This document shows positions 12,043 to 25,900 of a stretch of DNA of 64,000 bases, piece after piece. The position numbers and the translations under genes are program-made. The notes under the pieces are model-generated. The model was given only the letters and a program-made list of their open reading frames with translations. It was not told where the DNA came from and did not search any database. Origin of the DNA: Heliocidaris tuberculata (taxonomy: Eukaryota > Echinodermata > Echinoidea > Camarodonta > Echinometridae); NCBI GenBank assembly GCA_025618425.1, contig CM046847.1:766634-830633 (forward strand), written 5' to 3'. How positions within the stretch are numbered: the stretch's first letter is position 1; every line of letters starts with the position of its first letter.

Positions 12043-14124
12043 CTTTCATTCTACCATCTTCTTCGACTATTATAACATATACCATCACAAACAATGTAAA
12101 AAACTGCCTAATTTTGCGTGTTATGTCTATTGAAAGTAGTGTGCAGTAGTTTGTGTAGAATCTCATTCCCTGTCGTGTATTAAAGCTAAGGGGATAATCT
12201 TCCACATGTCCTGCAATATCAAATCGTCCAGTTCGTTATCCCGATTTCTCCAAATCGGCTCAGTCAATTTTCTTCATATTTTCGTCAGTCATCAGTCCTA
12301 ATAAGGTCAAGTTCCCACATCTTTTTCAAGGTCATCAGGTTATTGTGACGTCATCCAGGCGCCATTTTGTGAAAATCAACTTATGGTCATATGTTCATAA
12401 CGAAATGTCATTTCTCTTTCATATTTGGCATGGTTAAGGTCACTGTCATTCCAGTCAAGGTCATTTCGTTAAACGCGCGCGTACGCGTACGTCCGCGCGT
12501 CCGTGCGCGCGCAAAATTTAGAAATGATCCAAATCGTCCCAAATTCATTTTGCAAACGTTTCATGCCATTTCAAGCACTTTTCGAAAAATCGCCCATAAA
12601 ACTGAACCTGTAGGGGCGCTATGCCACTTAGGTTATCGTGGTTATTGTCATCACTGTTATTGTCATTATGATCATCATTATCAATATATCATTATCGTCA
12701 TTGTCATCACTTATATGACCATATCTTATGATCATTGTCGTCAACATTATGATTATAATCTTGCAGAAATATTATCACACCTGACAAAGCACTTTGCCAC
12801 AGTGAAAGACAGACCACCTAATTCGTCTTCAGTGACGAATTAAATTTCTAGTTTATTTTTATTTCCCCCATTTCTTGTCCATTCGAAATCTTCAAAAGTC
12901 CTGTATCAATTTTCGTCAAATTTTCGTCAGTGATGTCATCCCATGAGGACATGTTCCCGTTTACATATCAAGGTCAACAGGTCATCGTGACGTCATCCAG
13001 GCGCCATTTTGTCAAATCACATTATCAATCATATCTTCATAACCAATCATCAAAAATCGTCCATATTTACATGACATTAACTTCAGGTCATGGGTCATCA
13101 GGTCCTGTCGTCAAAAGTCATCCAGAGGTCATGACGCGCGCGTACGCGTGCGTCAAAATTTAGAACTGCTCAAAATCATCCAAGGATTAAACGAGAGTAC
13201 GTTTCAGGTCACTTCAAGCATTTCAAAAATTTCCGTCCGTGCGCGTCCGTGCGCGCGTTATGCGCGTGCGCAGCGCGTACAGAGTGTAAAAATGCCGTTT
13301 TTTCGCATGGTTTGTGTTCCTGACACTATTCTTGACAATTTCCAACCATTTACAGGCATTCTCGACATTCCATAAGGCCACACGTGCGCGTCAAACTTTA
13401 AAATCCGCGCGCGCGTCAATGGGCAAAATAGTGTAAAAAGTCGTAAAAACATGCCTCTACAAAAATAACTCTAGCTCTTTAAATAGTCCGTTGACCCCCT
13501 AATTTTTTTTCATATTTGGGTAGAGGAGGAATCATAAATATAATTTCATGGGTAATTTGAGCCTCAATTATATTGCAAAGTCATCAAATTGGCGTCTAAA
13601 CTCAAAATTTCATTTTTTCAAAAGTGACGTCATCAAATTTATGCAAATTTGACTATAACTCCTTTAATATTGGTCATTTTTCACCCAAATTTGGATATGA
13701 TGTAGCTGAGACAATTCTCTACAAGATCAGTCACCATGATTTTTCATTTTGACAAAGGCATCATGGCGTATTTTTGCGATTAAAGGAGGTATGTCAATTT
13801 TTCTCATTTTGCGTGTATTCTCTATGGGACATGACTTTTTCTCAAATCTTGATTCTACATTCCCGTCTTCTTTGAGCAGTATCTCTGTTATTTCTGCTCG
13901 ATTTTCTCCCAAATTTGAGTATGTTATAGCTGAGACTATAAGCTTTTACAAGTGTGCCCTCCAATTTTTGATCAGATGTCGGGATCATGCCCTTTTTTTA
14001 ACTACAAAATGTCATTTGAGAATCCCGTTTTTCGTCTACGTGTTATGTCTATTGGAAATATTTTGGTCCATTGGTAAAGCACTTGCCTCCCATTCCGGCG
14101 ACCCAGGTTCGACTCCCGGTGGGT

Positions 14125-14165
<41 letters not shown>

Positions 14166-17100
14166 CTTTCATTCTACCATCTTCTTCGACTATTATAACA
14201 TATACCATCACAAACAATGTAAAAAACTGCCTAATTTTGCGTGTTATGTCTATTGAAAGTAGTGTGCAGTAGTTTGTGTAGAATCTCATTCCCTGTCGTG
14301 TATTAAAGCTAAGGGGATAATCTTCCACATGTCCTGCAATATCAAATCGTCCAGTTCGTTATCCCGATTTCTCCAAATCGGCTCAGTCAATTTTCTTCAT
14401 ATTTTCGTCAGTCATCAGTCCTAATAAGGTCAAGTTCCCACATCTTTTTCAAGGTCATCAGGTTATTGTGACGTCATCCAGGCGCCATTTTGTGAAAATC
14501 AACTTATGGTCATATGTTCATAACGAAATGTCATTTCTCTTTCATATTTGGCATGGTTAAGGTCACTGTCATTCCAGTCAAGGTCATTTCGTTAAACGCG
14601 CGCGTACGCGTACGTCCGCGCGTCCGTGCGCGCGCAAAATTTAGAAATGATCCAAATCGTCCCAAATTCATTTTGCAAACGTTTCATGCCATTTCAAGCA
14701 CTTTTCGAAAAATCGCCCATAAAACTGAACCTGTAGGGGCGCTATGCCACTTAGGTTATCGTGGTTATTGTCATCACTGTTATTGTCATTATGATCATCA
14801 TTATCAATATATCATTATCGTCATTGTCATCACTTATATGACCATATCTTATGATCATTGTCGTCAACATTATGATTATAATCTTGCAGAAATATTATCA
14901 CACCTGACAAAGCACTTTGCCACAGTGAAAGACAGACCACCTAATTCGTCTTCAGTGACGAATTAAATTTCTAGTTTATTTTTATTTCCCCCATTCCTTG
15001 TCCATTCGAAATCTTCAATAGTACTTTATCCATTTTCGTCAAATTTTCGTCAGTGATGTCATCCCATGAGGACATGTTCCCGTTTACATATCAAGGTCAA
15101 CAGGTCATCGTGACGTCATCCAGGCGCCATTTTGTCAAATCACATTATCAATCATATCTTCATAACCAATCATCAAAAATCGTCCATATTTACATGACAT
15201 TAACTTCAGGTCATGGGTCATCAGGTCCTGTCGTCAAAAGTCATCCAGAGGTCATGACGCGCGCGTACGCGTGCGTCAAAATTTAGAACTGCTCAAAATC
15301 ATCCAAGGATTAAACGAGAGTACGTTTCAGGTCATTTCAAGCATTTCAAAAATTTCCGTCCGTGCGCGTCCGTGCGCGCGTTATGCGCGTGCGCAGCGCG
15401 TACAGAGTGTAAAAATGCCGTTTTTTCGCATGGTTTGTGTTCCTGACACTATTCTTGACAATTTCCAACCATTTACAGGCATTCTCGACATTCCATAAGG
15501 CCACACGTGCGCGTCAAACTTTAAAATCCGCGCGCGCGTCAATGGGCAAAATAGTGTAAAAAGTCGTAAAAACATGCCTCTACAAAAATAACTCTAGCTC
15601 TTTAAATAGTCCGTTGACCCCCTAATTTTTTTTCATATTTGGGTAGAGGAGGAATCATAAATATAATTTCATGGGTAATTTGAGCCTCAATTATATTGCA
15701 AAGTCATCAAATTGGCGTCTAAACTCAAAATTTTAATTTTTTCAAAAGTGACGTCATCAAATTTATGCAAATTTGACTATAACTCCTTTAATATTGGTCA
15801 TTTTTCACCCAAATTTGGATATGATGTAGCTGAGACAATTCTCTACAAGATCAGTCACCATGATTTTTCATTTTGACAAAGGCATCATGGCGTATTTTTG
15901 CGATTAAAGGAGGTATGTCAATTTTTCTCATTTTGCGTGTATTCTCTATGGGACATGACTTTTTCTCAAATCTTGATTCTACATTCCCGTCTTCTTTGAG
16001 CAGTATCTCTGTTATTTCTGCTCGATTTTCTCCCAAATTTGAGTATGTTATAGCTGAGACTATAAGCTTTTACAAGTGTGCCCTCCAATTTTTGATCAGA
16101 TGTCGGGATCATGCCCTTTTTTTAACTACAAAATGTCATTTGAGAATCCCGTTTTTCGTCTACGTGTTATGTCTATTGGAAATATTTTGGTCCATTGGTA
16201 AAGCACTTGCCTCCCATTCCGGCGACCCAGGTTCGACTCCCGGTGGGTCCATTTTTTTTTTTTTTTTTGCCTTTCATTCTACCATCTTCTTCGACTATTA
16301 TAACATATACCATCACAAACAATGTAAAAAACTGCCTAATTTTGCGTGTTATGTCTATTGAAAGTAGTGTGCAGTAGTTTGTGTAGAATCTCATTCCCTG
16401 TCGTGTATTAAAGCTAAGGGGATAATCTTCCACATGTCCTGCAATATCAAATCGTCCAGTTCGTTATCCCGATTTCTCCAAATCGGCTCAGTCAATTTTC
16501 TTCATATTTTCGTCAGTCATCAGTCCTAATAAGGTCAAGTTCCCACATCTTTTTCAAGGTCATCAGGTTATTGTGACGTCATCCAGGCGCCATTTTGTGA
16601 AAATCAACTTATGGTCATATGTTCATAACGAAATGTCATTTCTCTTTCATATTTGGCATGGTTAAGGTCACTGTCATTCCAGTCAAGGTCATTTCATTAA
16701 ACGCGCGCGTACGCGTACGTCCGCGCGTCCGTGCGCGCGCAAAATTTAGAAATGATCCAAATCGTCCCAAATTCATTTTGCAAACGTTTCATGCCATTTC
16801 AAGCACTTTTCGAAAAATCGCCCATAAAACTGAACCTGTAGGGGCGCTATGCCACTTAGGTTATCGTGGTTATTGTCATCACTGTTATTGTCATTATGAT
16901 CATCATTATCAATATATCATTATCGTCATTGTCATCACTTATATGACCATATCTTATGATCATTGTCGTCAACATTATGATTATAATCTTGCAGAAATAT
17001 TATCACACCTGACAAAGCACTTTGCCACAGTGAAAGACAGACCACCTAATTCGTCTTCAGTGACGAATTAAATTTCTAGTTATAATTGTTATCAATTGAT

Positions 17101-17450
17101 GCAATCAAATGGCCCTTCACCCCTCAAATCTGATATACATGTATGAATGAAATGTCTAGCATACGGTACTTTAGGTCTTACCTGGTAGATTAAGTGACAG
17201 GATGAATCGACTTACAATCAAGTCTAGCTTAATAGGATTCAAGGCAGGTACATCTAACACATTCAGAACATGAAAGACAGGTTCTTGAAGCTTGGACATA
17301 TGCAGCATATCCTACAATTGAAAAAAAAAAGAAGAAGAGACAAGTTGATTATGACAGGTAAGGAATATGAAGAGTATTACTTCAGGAAATGGAAGAAGGT
17401 GATTATTCGATGTTCATTATTATTTTTTTATTCTGTTGGTTCCATTGCTA

Positions 17451-17506
<56 letters not shown>

Positions 17507-19903
17507 CAAAATCAATATAATCTGACTACATATCCACAAACAAAATGAATTACCAGCATATTTCTAGTTCACAGCACTGAGTCTTTCTGCACTTACTGCT
17601 GGGATAGTCTGCATTTAGGGAAACAAAATTCTGCAGGGAAACTAATTACATATAAGGCTCAGCTCACACGAGGCATCATTTGCTGATGTTAGGACTGCAT
17701 CTTTTGCTCTTCATGAAAAGAGTGATATCATTAAAAAGAGTTGATTGCAAAATGAAGAGTGCAAAAATCCTTTTAATAACTGGTGTATTAGTTAACTGCC
17801 TTCAAAGGCTCCATTAGGGCAGGCAATGACGCAATCAAAATGACACTTCTTGTGAGCCTAAGACAATTTGGTTTGCATGACTCACTGGTTTAGCAACAAG
17901 AAAGAGATGACTTTCAGAGGAACCAAACTTATGTGTAAGATGCTTAGGAATCAAATCACTGGTTCCATAGTAAGGCAGATGTCCATCTCGGGCCCATCTA
18001 GAATGATGAAAGAAGATAAGAAGAAGGGAAGAAACAAAGTACAAAGGCTTGTTTCAACATGAGTTGGTAAACTGCCTGAAAAAAAAGAGATATGATTTAT
18101 ATTCTACTGATGTATAACAACATACAGACAATAGGGGCCTATGAGTGCAACTTTACAAAAAACTGACTTACAATGTGTTCTTGTTTTCTTTATTATCATT
18201 ATTTCTTTGGTGTAGGTGGTCAACTACTGCAAGAGGGAACAATGGTATTTAAAAAGAGAAAGGATAATTCAAAACAAAACTATTTCAAATTTAGTGCAAA
18301 ATACAGAGATCAGAGTTGAAGATAAATATGAGTTCAGCAATATTGTCCTCATATACCTGATGAGATCTGAGATTAAGATGGGTTCACCAACAAACTTCAG
18401 GGCAGCATACAGGATACCAAGCAGGTGTTGTAGACGGAACTTCTTTTTCTTCACTATTTCTCCATCAGCAGGCCTACATGTAAACACACACAACATAAAA
18501 AAGATAATTATTTGATGGAAACATCCATATCAGCAGGTGTACATTAAAACATCACACATCAATTATTTGAAACTGAATACAAAATTACATAAAAGATATT
18601 TGAAAAAAATACATATTTATTCGCCTATATGCATAAAATGATATAATATCTACTGGAATATTTCTGCATCGTAAACTAGGCTTCTTTACCAATAACTGCT
18701 ACACATGCTTTTGTGACATGTCAGAAAGTTTTGAAGGGGGATTAATTGTACTAGGTTTAAAAAAAAAAAATTGACACTTTTGATCGTTAACAACTCAAAA
18801 GTTATCTCAATTCGGACTGAGGTTTTCACATTGTAAAGTTGAAGGATGTCAAATCTATTTGGAATAAGTTCATGACATCTCTTCATATACTATTCTTTAA
18901 ACAATGCTCTGAATATCTAATTAGATTTTCACTTTTTGAAAAATCAAGGCCACAAAAACCATGTGTATATTTAATTCAGAGCACAACAACACCTCTTTTA
19001 ACTCAGATTCATGAATCATTAATGAGACTGGGCAGCAAAAGGTTGAAAGAAATGGCAGGTGCAATGCACAATGGCAATAGTTGTGTTCTCAATTAATTAC
19101 TGACACACATAGATTTTGTGGTCTCAATTTTTCAAAAAGTGAAAATCTAATTATACACTCAGTGCATTATTTTACAAATATTAATGAAGGAAATTTCATA
19201 AAAACTTATTCCAAATAAATTTGACATTCTTCAATTTTACATTTTCAAAACTTCATTCTGATAGTCATTAACGTCAAATGTTTTAGTACACCTAGTACTT
19301 AACCCCTTCCTTCCCAAGAATGTAGATGTTCTACTACAAATTTAGCCTCAAATAGTTATTTATTTCTCCCTGAAACAGAAGAAGGATAATAATAATAATA
19401 ACAATATATCTACGTTCCTGTATAGTGCATATCACATTTTGATATGTCTCTATGCACTTCCAAATGGCTCTGGATAGATGTTTACATTTTGAAGGTTCAT
19501 GCCATTGAATATATTCAAAGCTAACTTAACATTGAAATATAGAATTAAATCACAAATTTGAAACTTTAGAGTTCATTTATAATTGTTTGTAGACTTAGTG
19601 GAACATAAGTGGTCACCCTCTAATACCACGGAGCCAGAAATGTTCATGTTTTTACTGGGTGTTTTTGTCAAAAAATCTTAATTTTATTCCTGACTGTTCA
19701 TGAGTTTGCATCACTAGAAATCATTGATATAAGAGGACAGATCTCAAGTAACACAGAGAGATGTATGATGACATCAGGTTACAATACTTACCCGTTTTTG
19801 CTTTTATTCCAGGTCACATTCTGTATGACAAAGAATAAAAACAGAAAGATGAATGGATGGAGGGAGAGTAGACAGAAGGGAAGGCAGGAAGGATGAGAGA
19901 GAA

Positions 19904-19936
<33 letters not shown>

Positions 19937-22900
19937 AAGAGAGAGAGAGAGATAGAGGGTTTATTGAACTACTTTTCCCAGTTAAACAAGAAAACTTCTA
20001 GCATTAGCAAGAAACAATATTCAATTCAATATATATCTAAAATACCATTATGGTGTATTTGACAAAACAGTTGCACTACTCTTATCTTTGCACAAAGTGC
20101 ACAGTCTATATAGCCTGGCAGCATTTCTAAAAACAAACATAAATTAATTTAAATCTCTAGAAAGGTTTAGAGCCTGCAGGCCTAGACAGATTTGTCTGAA
20201 GCAGGTGCATTCTCATTGCATAAAATGTTCTTGTCTTGTCAGGATTGCCAGCTGTAACAGAGACAAATGTTAAATGTAATACACCATGGTGATCAAGGTC
20301 AGAAAGTTTTCTTACCAATGCATCTGCTTGGTCTAAGACCAAATGGATATTCAATTCAAACTATATAAGGACCTGTCTACCCTCAAAAGTCTTATTTTTC
20401 CTTTAAACACATAGAGGTTCTTTGCATATTATATCAATATAAATTTCAATTTCCACCCAAAGTAATTTCATTGAAGGTTCTTGATTTTCAAAAAGAGCAA
20501 AATATGACTGACCCAATGAAATTTGTCAAAGATTAGAACTTTCTAAATGACCATTGTTCATCAGCTTAAAGTAGAATTTCATTGATTTTGAATACTGATT
20601 TAATTTTTATTATTGCATAGGTGAAGCTTAGATTGAACAAACTTATCAAAATTCAACGCTTGGAAACATTTGAAGTAATGATTATTATCAATTATAAAAT
20701 GATATAACACAGCCCCACTATAGCACCTATAGAGCTCTTTGAACGCTGCTGAGATATGTGACGTCATACCGGGGAGCAATCCTTCCTAAGCAGACGATGC
20801 CCCATAACATCTTATACATTTTCAGTGCCTGTTTTGTCATCTCATCTTCACTTATTTCTCTTACTTCACTAGCGTCAGTATAAATGCTTATTTGTTGCCT
20901 CACTCTAAATTTCCTGCATGGTATTATTTTGATGAAAAATGCAGCGTTAAAAAAATAAAGGAATCAATCGCTTGTAAAAAAAAAAAGATGCCATTGTATT
21001 TTCAGCTGCATGCACCGTGGCATGTCGGCGTTTCAAGAGGGAACGAATATCATCCATGCTATAATTCAGCGGGCTTTACAATTCGAAAGTGTGATTTCTT
21101 TGATTGATCATTGACCCTTATCATGACTTTTTACAAACAAAAGATTTTAGTTACTAGAAACGGTTTCACTTCCCTTTTAGAATGTGAAATACGGTCATGG
21201 TGAAACAAACCAAACTCTTTATAATTTAAAAATAATTGCATTGCAGTTACGTTCACTTGATATAGGACGTCGTCTGCTTAGGCAGGATTGGCACCTGATG
21301 TGACGTCACGAAAACATCGGTATATTTCTGGCGAATCGCTCGGATATCCCAGATGCTGAGAAGTGTTTTTATTTGTGTTATTTTTTAATCATCAAACACG
21401 CAATTAACGTAAAACTTATACGATTACCATCTGCAAGCTTTCTAGTTTCTAGAGATACATTATTGAGCATATTTGTGATTTGCTTTGAATATCTACTTTA
21501 AGAAAGTGATGAAAACCATCACTGTGACAAAAGGTTTGGCCTGGTTTGTGATGTTTGCTACAGCCTACAGGACATTTTCATCTTAATTACATATTCAATT
21601 CAATTGATCTCTTAATAGATCATCATAAATTTTAGACATTATACATGTGTGATAACCAACAAATGTTGTACTTATAATATTGACTGGCCTGGAGGGGGTT
21701 ACGACATATATCCCCAAACTATATTGATCTAGTGAGGGCGATATATGTTGTATCTCCGGAAAGTACTGTAGGAGCCAGTCAATATTGTTATTATCATCCA
21801 CATCATACAGCTAGAGCAAGCAAGATGTAAAATGGATTCCAAAGTTGATTCTAAATTCATGGTCTAATCCTGGCTTTCCGTCAAAATTCGCACATCCAAT
21901 TTTCCCACTGCACGCGGAGCCAGCAAGCGCAACTGTACGCAACAAACAACTGCGGCCTGTAATTCGAGCGATCGCCAATAGGGTAAAAATGCCCGGATGT
22001 ACCGTTTTTGGCGAATTCTCATTCAACTTCCGGGACCTGTGTACTTCCGGTGTATACGGATGCTAAGTTACAGTAACCGCGGTACACACTTCAGGAATTT
22101 TTCTTCAAACTTATCTAATAAAAGTTAAGGTAATCGTAGAATTGTCATGGCGAGCGTTTCTCAAGACTTCAAGAATATGACCGTTCTGCAGCTGAAAGCT
22201 TTTCTGACAGAAAGAGGCATTCCATGCAACGGAAAACGCAAACTCGAATTGGAATTGCTAGTAGTACGGAGAGCCGCTGAATGTTACAGCGTTATTGAGC
22301 CTTGCGACCGGGAGGCGTCCGGCAGAAAGCGACGACGGGTGCCCGCTGCGGACGGCTCTGTTCGGGACTTAAATGACAAAGCCGTATCTTGGAAAGCTGA
22401 TTTGAGAGGTTATGCACGGCCGCCGGGTCATTCACCGACCGGTCAGATTCCGGAAGTAACTAGGTCACAAAAGCTGTCCCACATTGCATAGCAAACGCAC
22501 CCCGATACCTGCATCCGGGCATTTTTACCCTATTGGCGATCGCTCGAATTGCACACTTCAATGTTGCCCAGATCATCCAGATGTTAGACCAGGGAAAGTA
22601 CAAGGGTACATGTATATTGCCTGGTTTTATAACACGTAAAGTCCATAGGCTTTCGCGACAGAGGTGATACAAGAAATATTACCCTCTTAGGCCCGGTTTG
22701 CACCAAAGATAAAGGAAATACAATTTGTAAAACCACAACTGAGATGTCTGATACGGATAATAATATAAATTAGCTTCTCATTCAATAAGACCTTGAGAAA
22801 TAAAGAACAGCTTGATAAACTTCTCATCAATGAGCTGCTACAAGAAAAAACTTCTCAAAAATATAAGCTGATCTACAAAACAAAGACTTTTAAAACAATA

Positions 22901-25900
22901 TCAGCTGTTACAAGAAAAAAAAGGAGAATCCATTGCAATCAGAAAATAAGAATTTGAGATTCACTCATCAGTTTGGCAGGTTTGTGTTGTATGAAAATAT
23001 TCAATGGATCATTGGTTGGAATCTCTGACATGTTGTATTATACATCAAACTAGTTTTCATCTGGACACTAGTGAAATGCAACCAATGTCTTTGGTCCAGT
23101 CCAGGGCTTGATTGACAATCATTTTAGAAGGGTATCCTATTACTGCTTGGATGGCCTAAGATGTTAATCATGAACAGGCTAAGTGGCTTACTGATAGAGA
23201 ACTCAATCCATTGGTATGAATAGAATGTATCCACTTCAAAAAGCATGACGTACAACAACCCTAATGGCAGCTTCAAGATGTTTGGAGCATATCAATACAG
23301 TCAGTGAATAGGCTTTATTCATTCCTTCATGCTATAAAGCAATATTTCAAATTAATATCTTCCTTTTCGTCTCCTTTTTCTAAGAAAATTGAAAAATTCT
23401 TGTGGTTTTCTTGGTATAAACTAAACTACATGGAACAATACAAGGTCTGTATGATCTAGACATGTTGTCTAGACAGACTCAGTCAACAATGAAGAGATGA
23501 TGAGAATAATGATGCGGGTTGCTATGGTGATGATGAGGATGATTAACTGAGATACAAATAGGACAAACCAATCGTTATGAACTAGGCCATCTGTAAAAAC
23601 TCCCTCTACATATATCTTTTTTGTAGATATTACAGGGAGGTCACTGTTCTCAAATCTATCTTTCACGAATTCTTGGTCAATGACATCACTTACTTTTTAC
23701 CAGTAATGAACCCACATATCATCTGTTGAGAGCCAGAAGGGCGTTAACTCTGTGTGTTAAATTGTATGAGTTAACACCCTTCTGACTCTAAGCAGATGAT
23801 TTCATACATGCAATATTGATGATATCATAATGTAGTTGTCAGTCAGAACTTGGGTCATTTTGATAATTCATTGTCAAAGTTCTTCTGTTGCATTGTGGGC
23901 AGTAGTCTACAACAAAAAAAATCAGTTTGCTAACTTAAAGGACCAATGCCAATTCAGGCTTACCTTAGAAGCATATGATTATCATTATTATTATTATGAA
24001 GTATTTGGCATCACCTGTGCCTGGGAGGGGAAAAGCAAATTAAATCACAGTGACCCTCGCATCTCTCCTCCCGGTATAACTGATTAAGATGTGCAGGTGT
24101 ACCACTACACCGGGGTTCCCCCTTTCACCTTGATGAATCTTGGAATCACAAATTTATATCACACCAGCAGTCCAAACATTGTCATTTCATATCTCCTGTA
24201 TATAACACATCTTTTAGCAGGTGTATTATTGAGTCAGCAATCTCTAGGGAACAGACAAGTGAATCATCTTGTCACAAAGGGCATTTCCATGAGCTCAAGC
24301 AAGCTCGAGCTTGACATATTAAACAGAATGTGTCTTCAGTGGTGAATAAGACCATAATTTCATGAACAAGTCCTACGTGTAGTCTGCTATGGAAAAGAGC
24401 TCATGCTAATATCCGTCACTCCCCCATTTCCCTGCTATTTGTATTTTCACTGTAAATAAGCTTGAGGTAATTGTCATCTAGCAAAGTACCCTAGATCAGA
24501 ATTGGCAGATATTCTGAGAACTCAGACTAATGGAAACAGGTCTCAAAAGGAGCTGGGAGTGAAGGAGGTGTTGTTCCAGATTATGCCTCAATGAATTGTA
24601 TCATAGAACGTGCTTTCACAATATAACACTTTATACAATCCCTCTTTTTCCATTTCTTCTCATTATCATTTCTTGTGTCTTTCTATTTTCTATGCTGAAT
24701 GTATGACAGAGTTATGAGAGGACAGAATAATTAAGGTACTACACATTTTGAAATTGATGTGAATGTAGTTGAAATGTTCATTAATTTGGCTTACAATTTC
24801 AATCATTGTCCTTTAAATCCAACATTCGTAAATTTTTCCAATGTTTAGAAACAATTACTTTATCGATATTTGTCAGATTCTACGAAGCTTTGTGGGAGAG
24901 CTGGCAATTTATTTTACTGGAAAAGAATTGTATGCAGGAGCCTACTGAGGAATGAGTAATGTTCATTAGAATAAGGTAGACCTACATGCCAAGAAACAAG
25001 GTTAAAAATTCTGACCCATCTGACCGATCCCCCCCCCCCCCCCCCCTCCTCCCACAGACACTTCTTTTTCAGTCAGTACCCAAGAGATTTCCAACTGACA
25101 TTGAGAGATACTATCTACACAACAAACTAATTTCTCAACTTCTGGTGAGAATTATTGTAACCTGACACTGTCCACTATCATTTATCAAAATGACACATGT
25201 CATAGTTCAATAAATCCTTATATCCTGTATTATCATAGTGGGACTAAAAGATGACAGTGCACAATGAGAGAAATAGTTTCCACCCCCATGTACTAACTTC
25301 TACAAATAGGTCAAGTTTATAGTGCAATCATACAAAGAGTTTTATCCTATCCTAAATCCAATGGCTAATATTCATAACAGCATACAACTTCAGTCCAGGC
25401 TAAAGTTAGCAAAGTTAGTCCACTGATATGTGGATCGCCAAGTGTCAAAATCATCATCCCTTAAAAATAACCATGTAGTTTTATAACTACATGAATAAGT
25501 AAAAATCATTTCAACATAAATCAATTTCCAATTTTTATTCATGACTGGATTCATTTTATTACTCAAGACACTCCATAAATCAGTGGACTAAATTAAAAAC
25601 CAGGTTAAACTGAAGTCCATGCACTTTATGACTACAAGCCAGCATTATATTCTCATGTACTGTCAGGGTGTCAGCAGTGAGATATGGACCCATGCTATCA
25701 AATTCTTTACTGATGCAATGACTGTCAAATGTTCATATCTGTCTCTCTGCAAACATACCAAGCCAATGAGTAACATCAAGGAGCTTTAGTGATCTATTCT
25801 GCAACCAAAACTAGTTGGAAGAAGCTTATATTGGTACTATTTCCATGACAACAAATAGCAGTCTTCTGGGGTTGCGATTCATTCAGGCTGCATGGAAGAA

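Larger units (their letters stand above)
10651..17079 (+). mobile_element. Helentron/Helitron2-like non-autonomous element with three tandem units
   Basis: Left end ATTAGGTGGTCTGTC (10651-10665) is the exact reverse complement of GACAGACCACCTAAT at 17036-17050. The right copy is followed by a 9-bp hairpin (TAATTCGTC..GACGAATTA) and then AATTTCTAG/T at 17071-17080. The left end itself forms a palindrome (10653-10682). Asymmetric terminal inverted repeats, a 3' hairpin after the right repeat, and insertion beside T are features of Helentron/Helitron2 rolling-circle elements. No Rep/helicase motif is visible, so it is non-autonomous. It sits in the TAF1B intron between the 17.2- and 9.7-kb exons. 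Confidence 0.6.
18474..20187. other. part of TAF1B intron 4
   Basis: AT-rich spacer with inverted AAAATTGACAC/GTGAAAATCTAA-type blocks near 18750-19260 (a decayed foldback). It also holds a copy of the GTATAGTGCATATCAC repeat (19385-19470) and a GA microsatellite (19879-19955). No convincing exon was seen. Confidence 0.45.

Noticed and set aside
11912..12205. Minus-strand frame with PPGVEPGSPEWEAS, repeated in each 2.1-kb unit
   Set aside because: It is the reverse translation of the tRNA-like sequence plus poly-T (poly-Lys), a known annotation artefact.
23469..23666. Possible extra TAF1B exon on the minus strand
   Set aside because: No convincing acceptor or donor in a compatible phase, and the second half is hydrophobic low-complexity.
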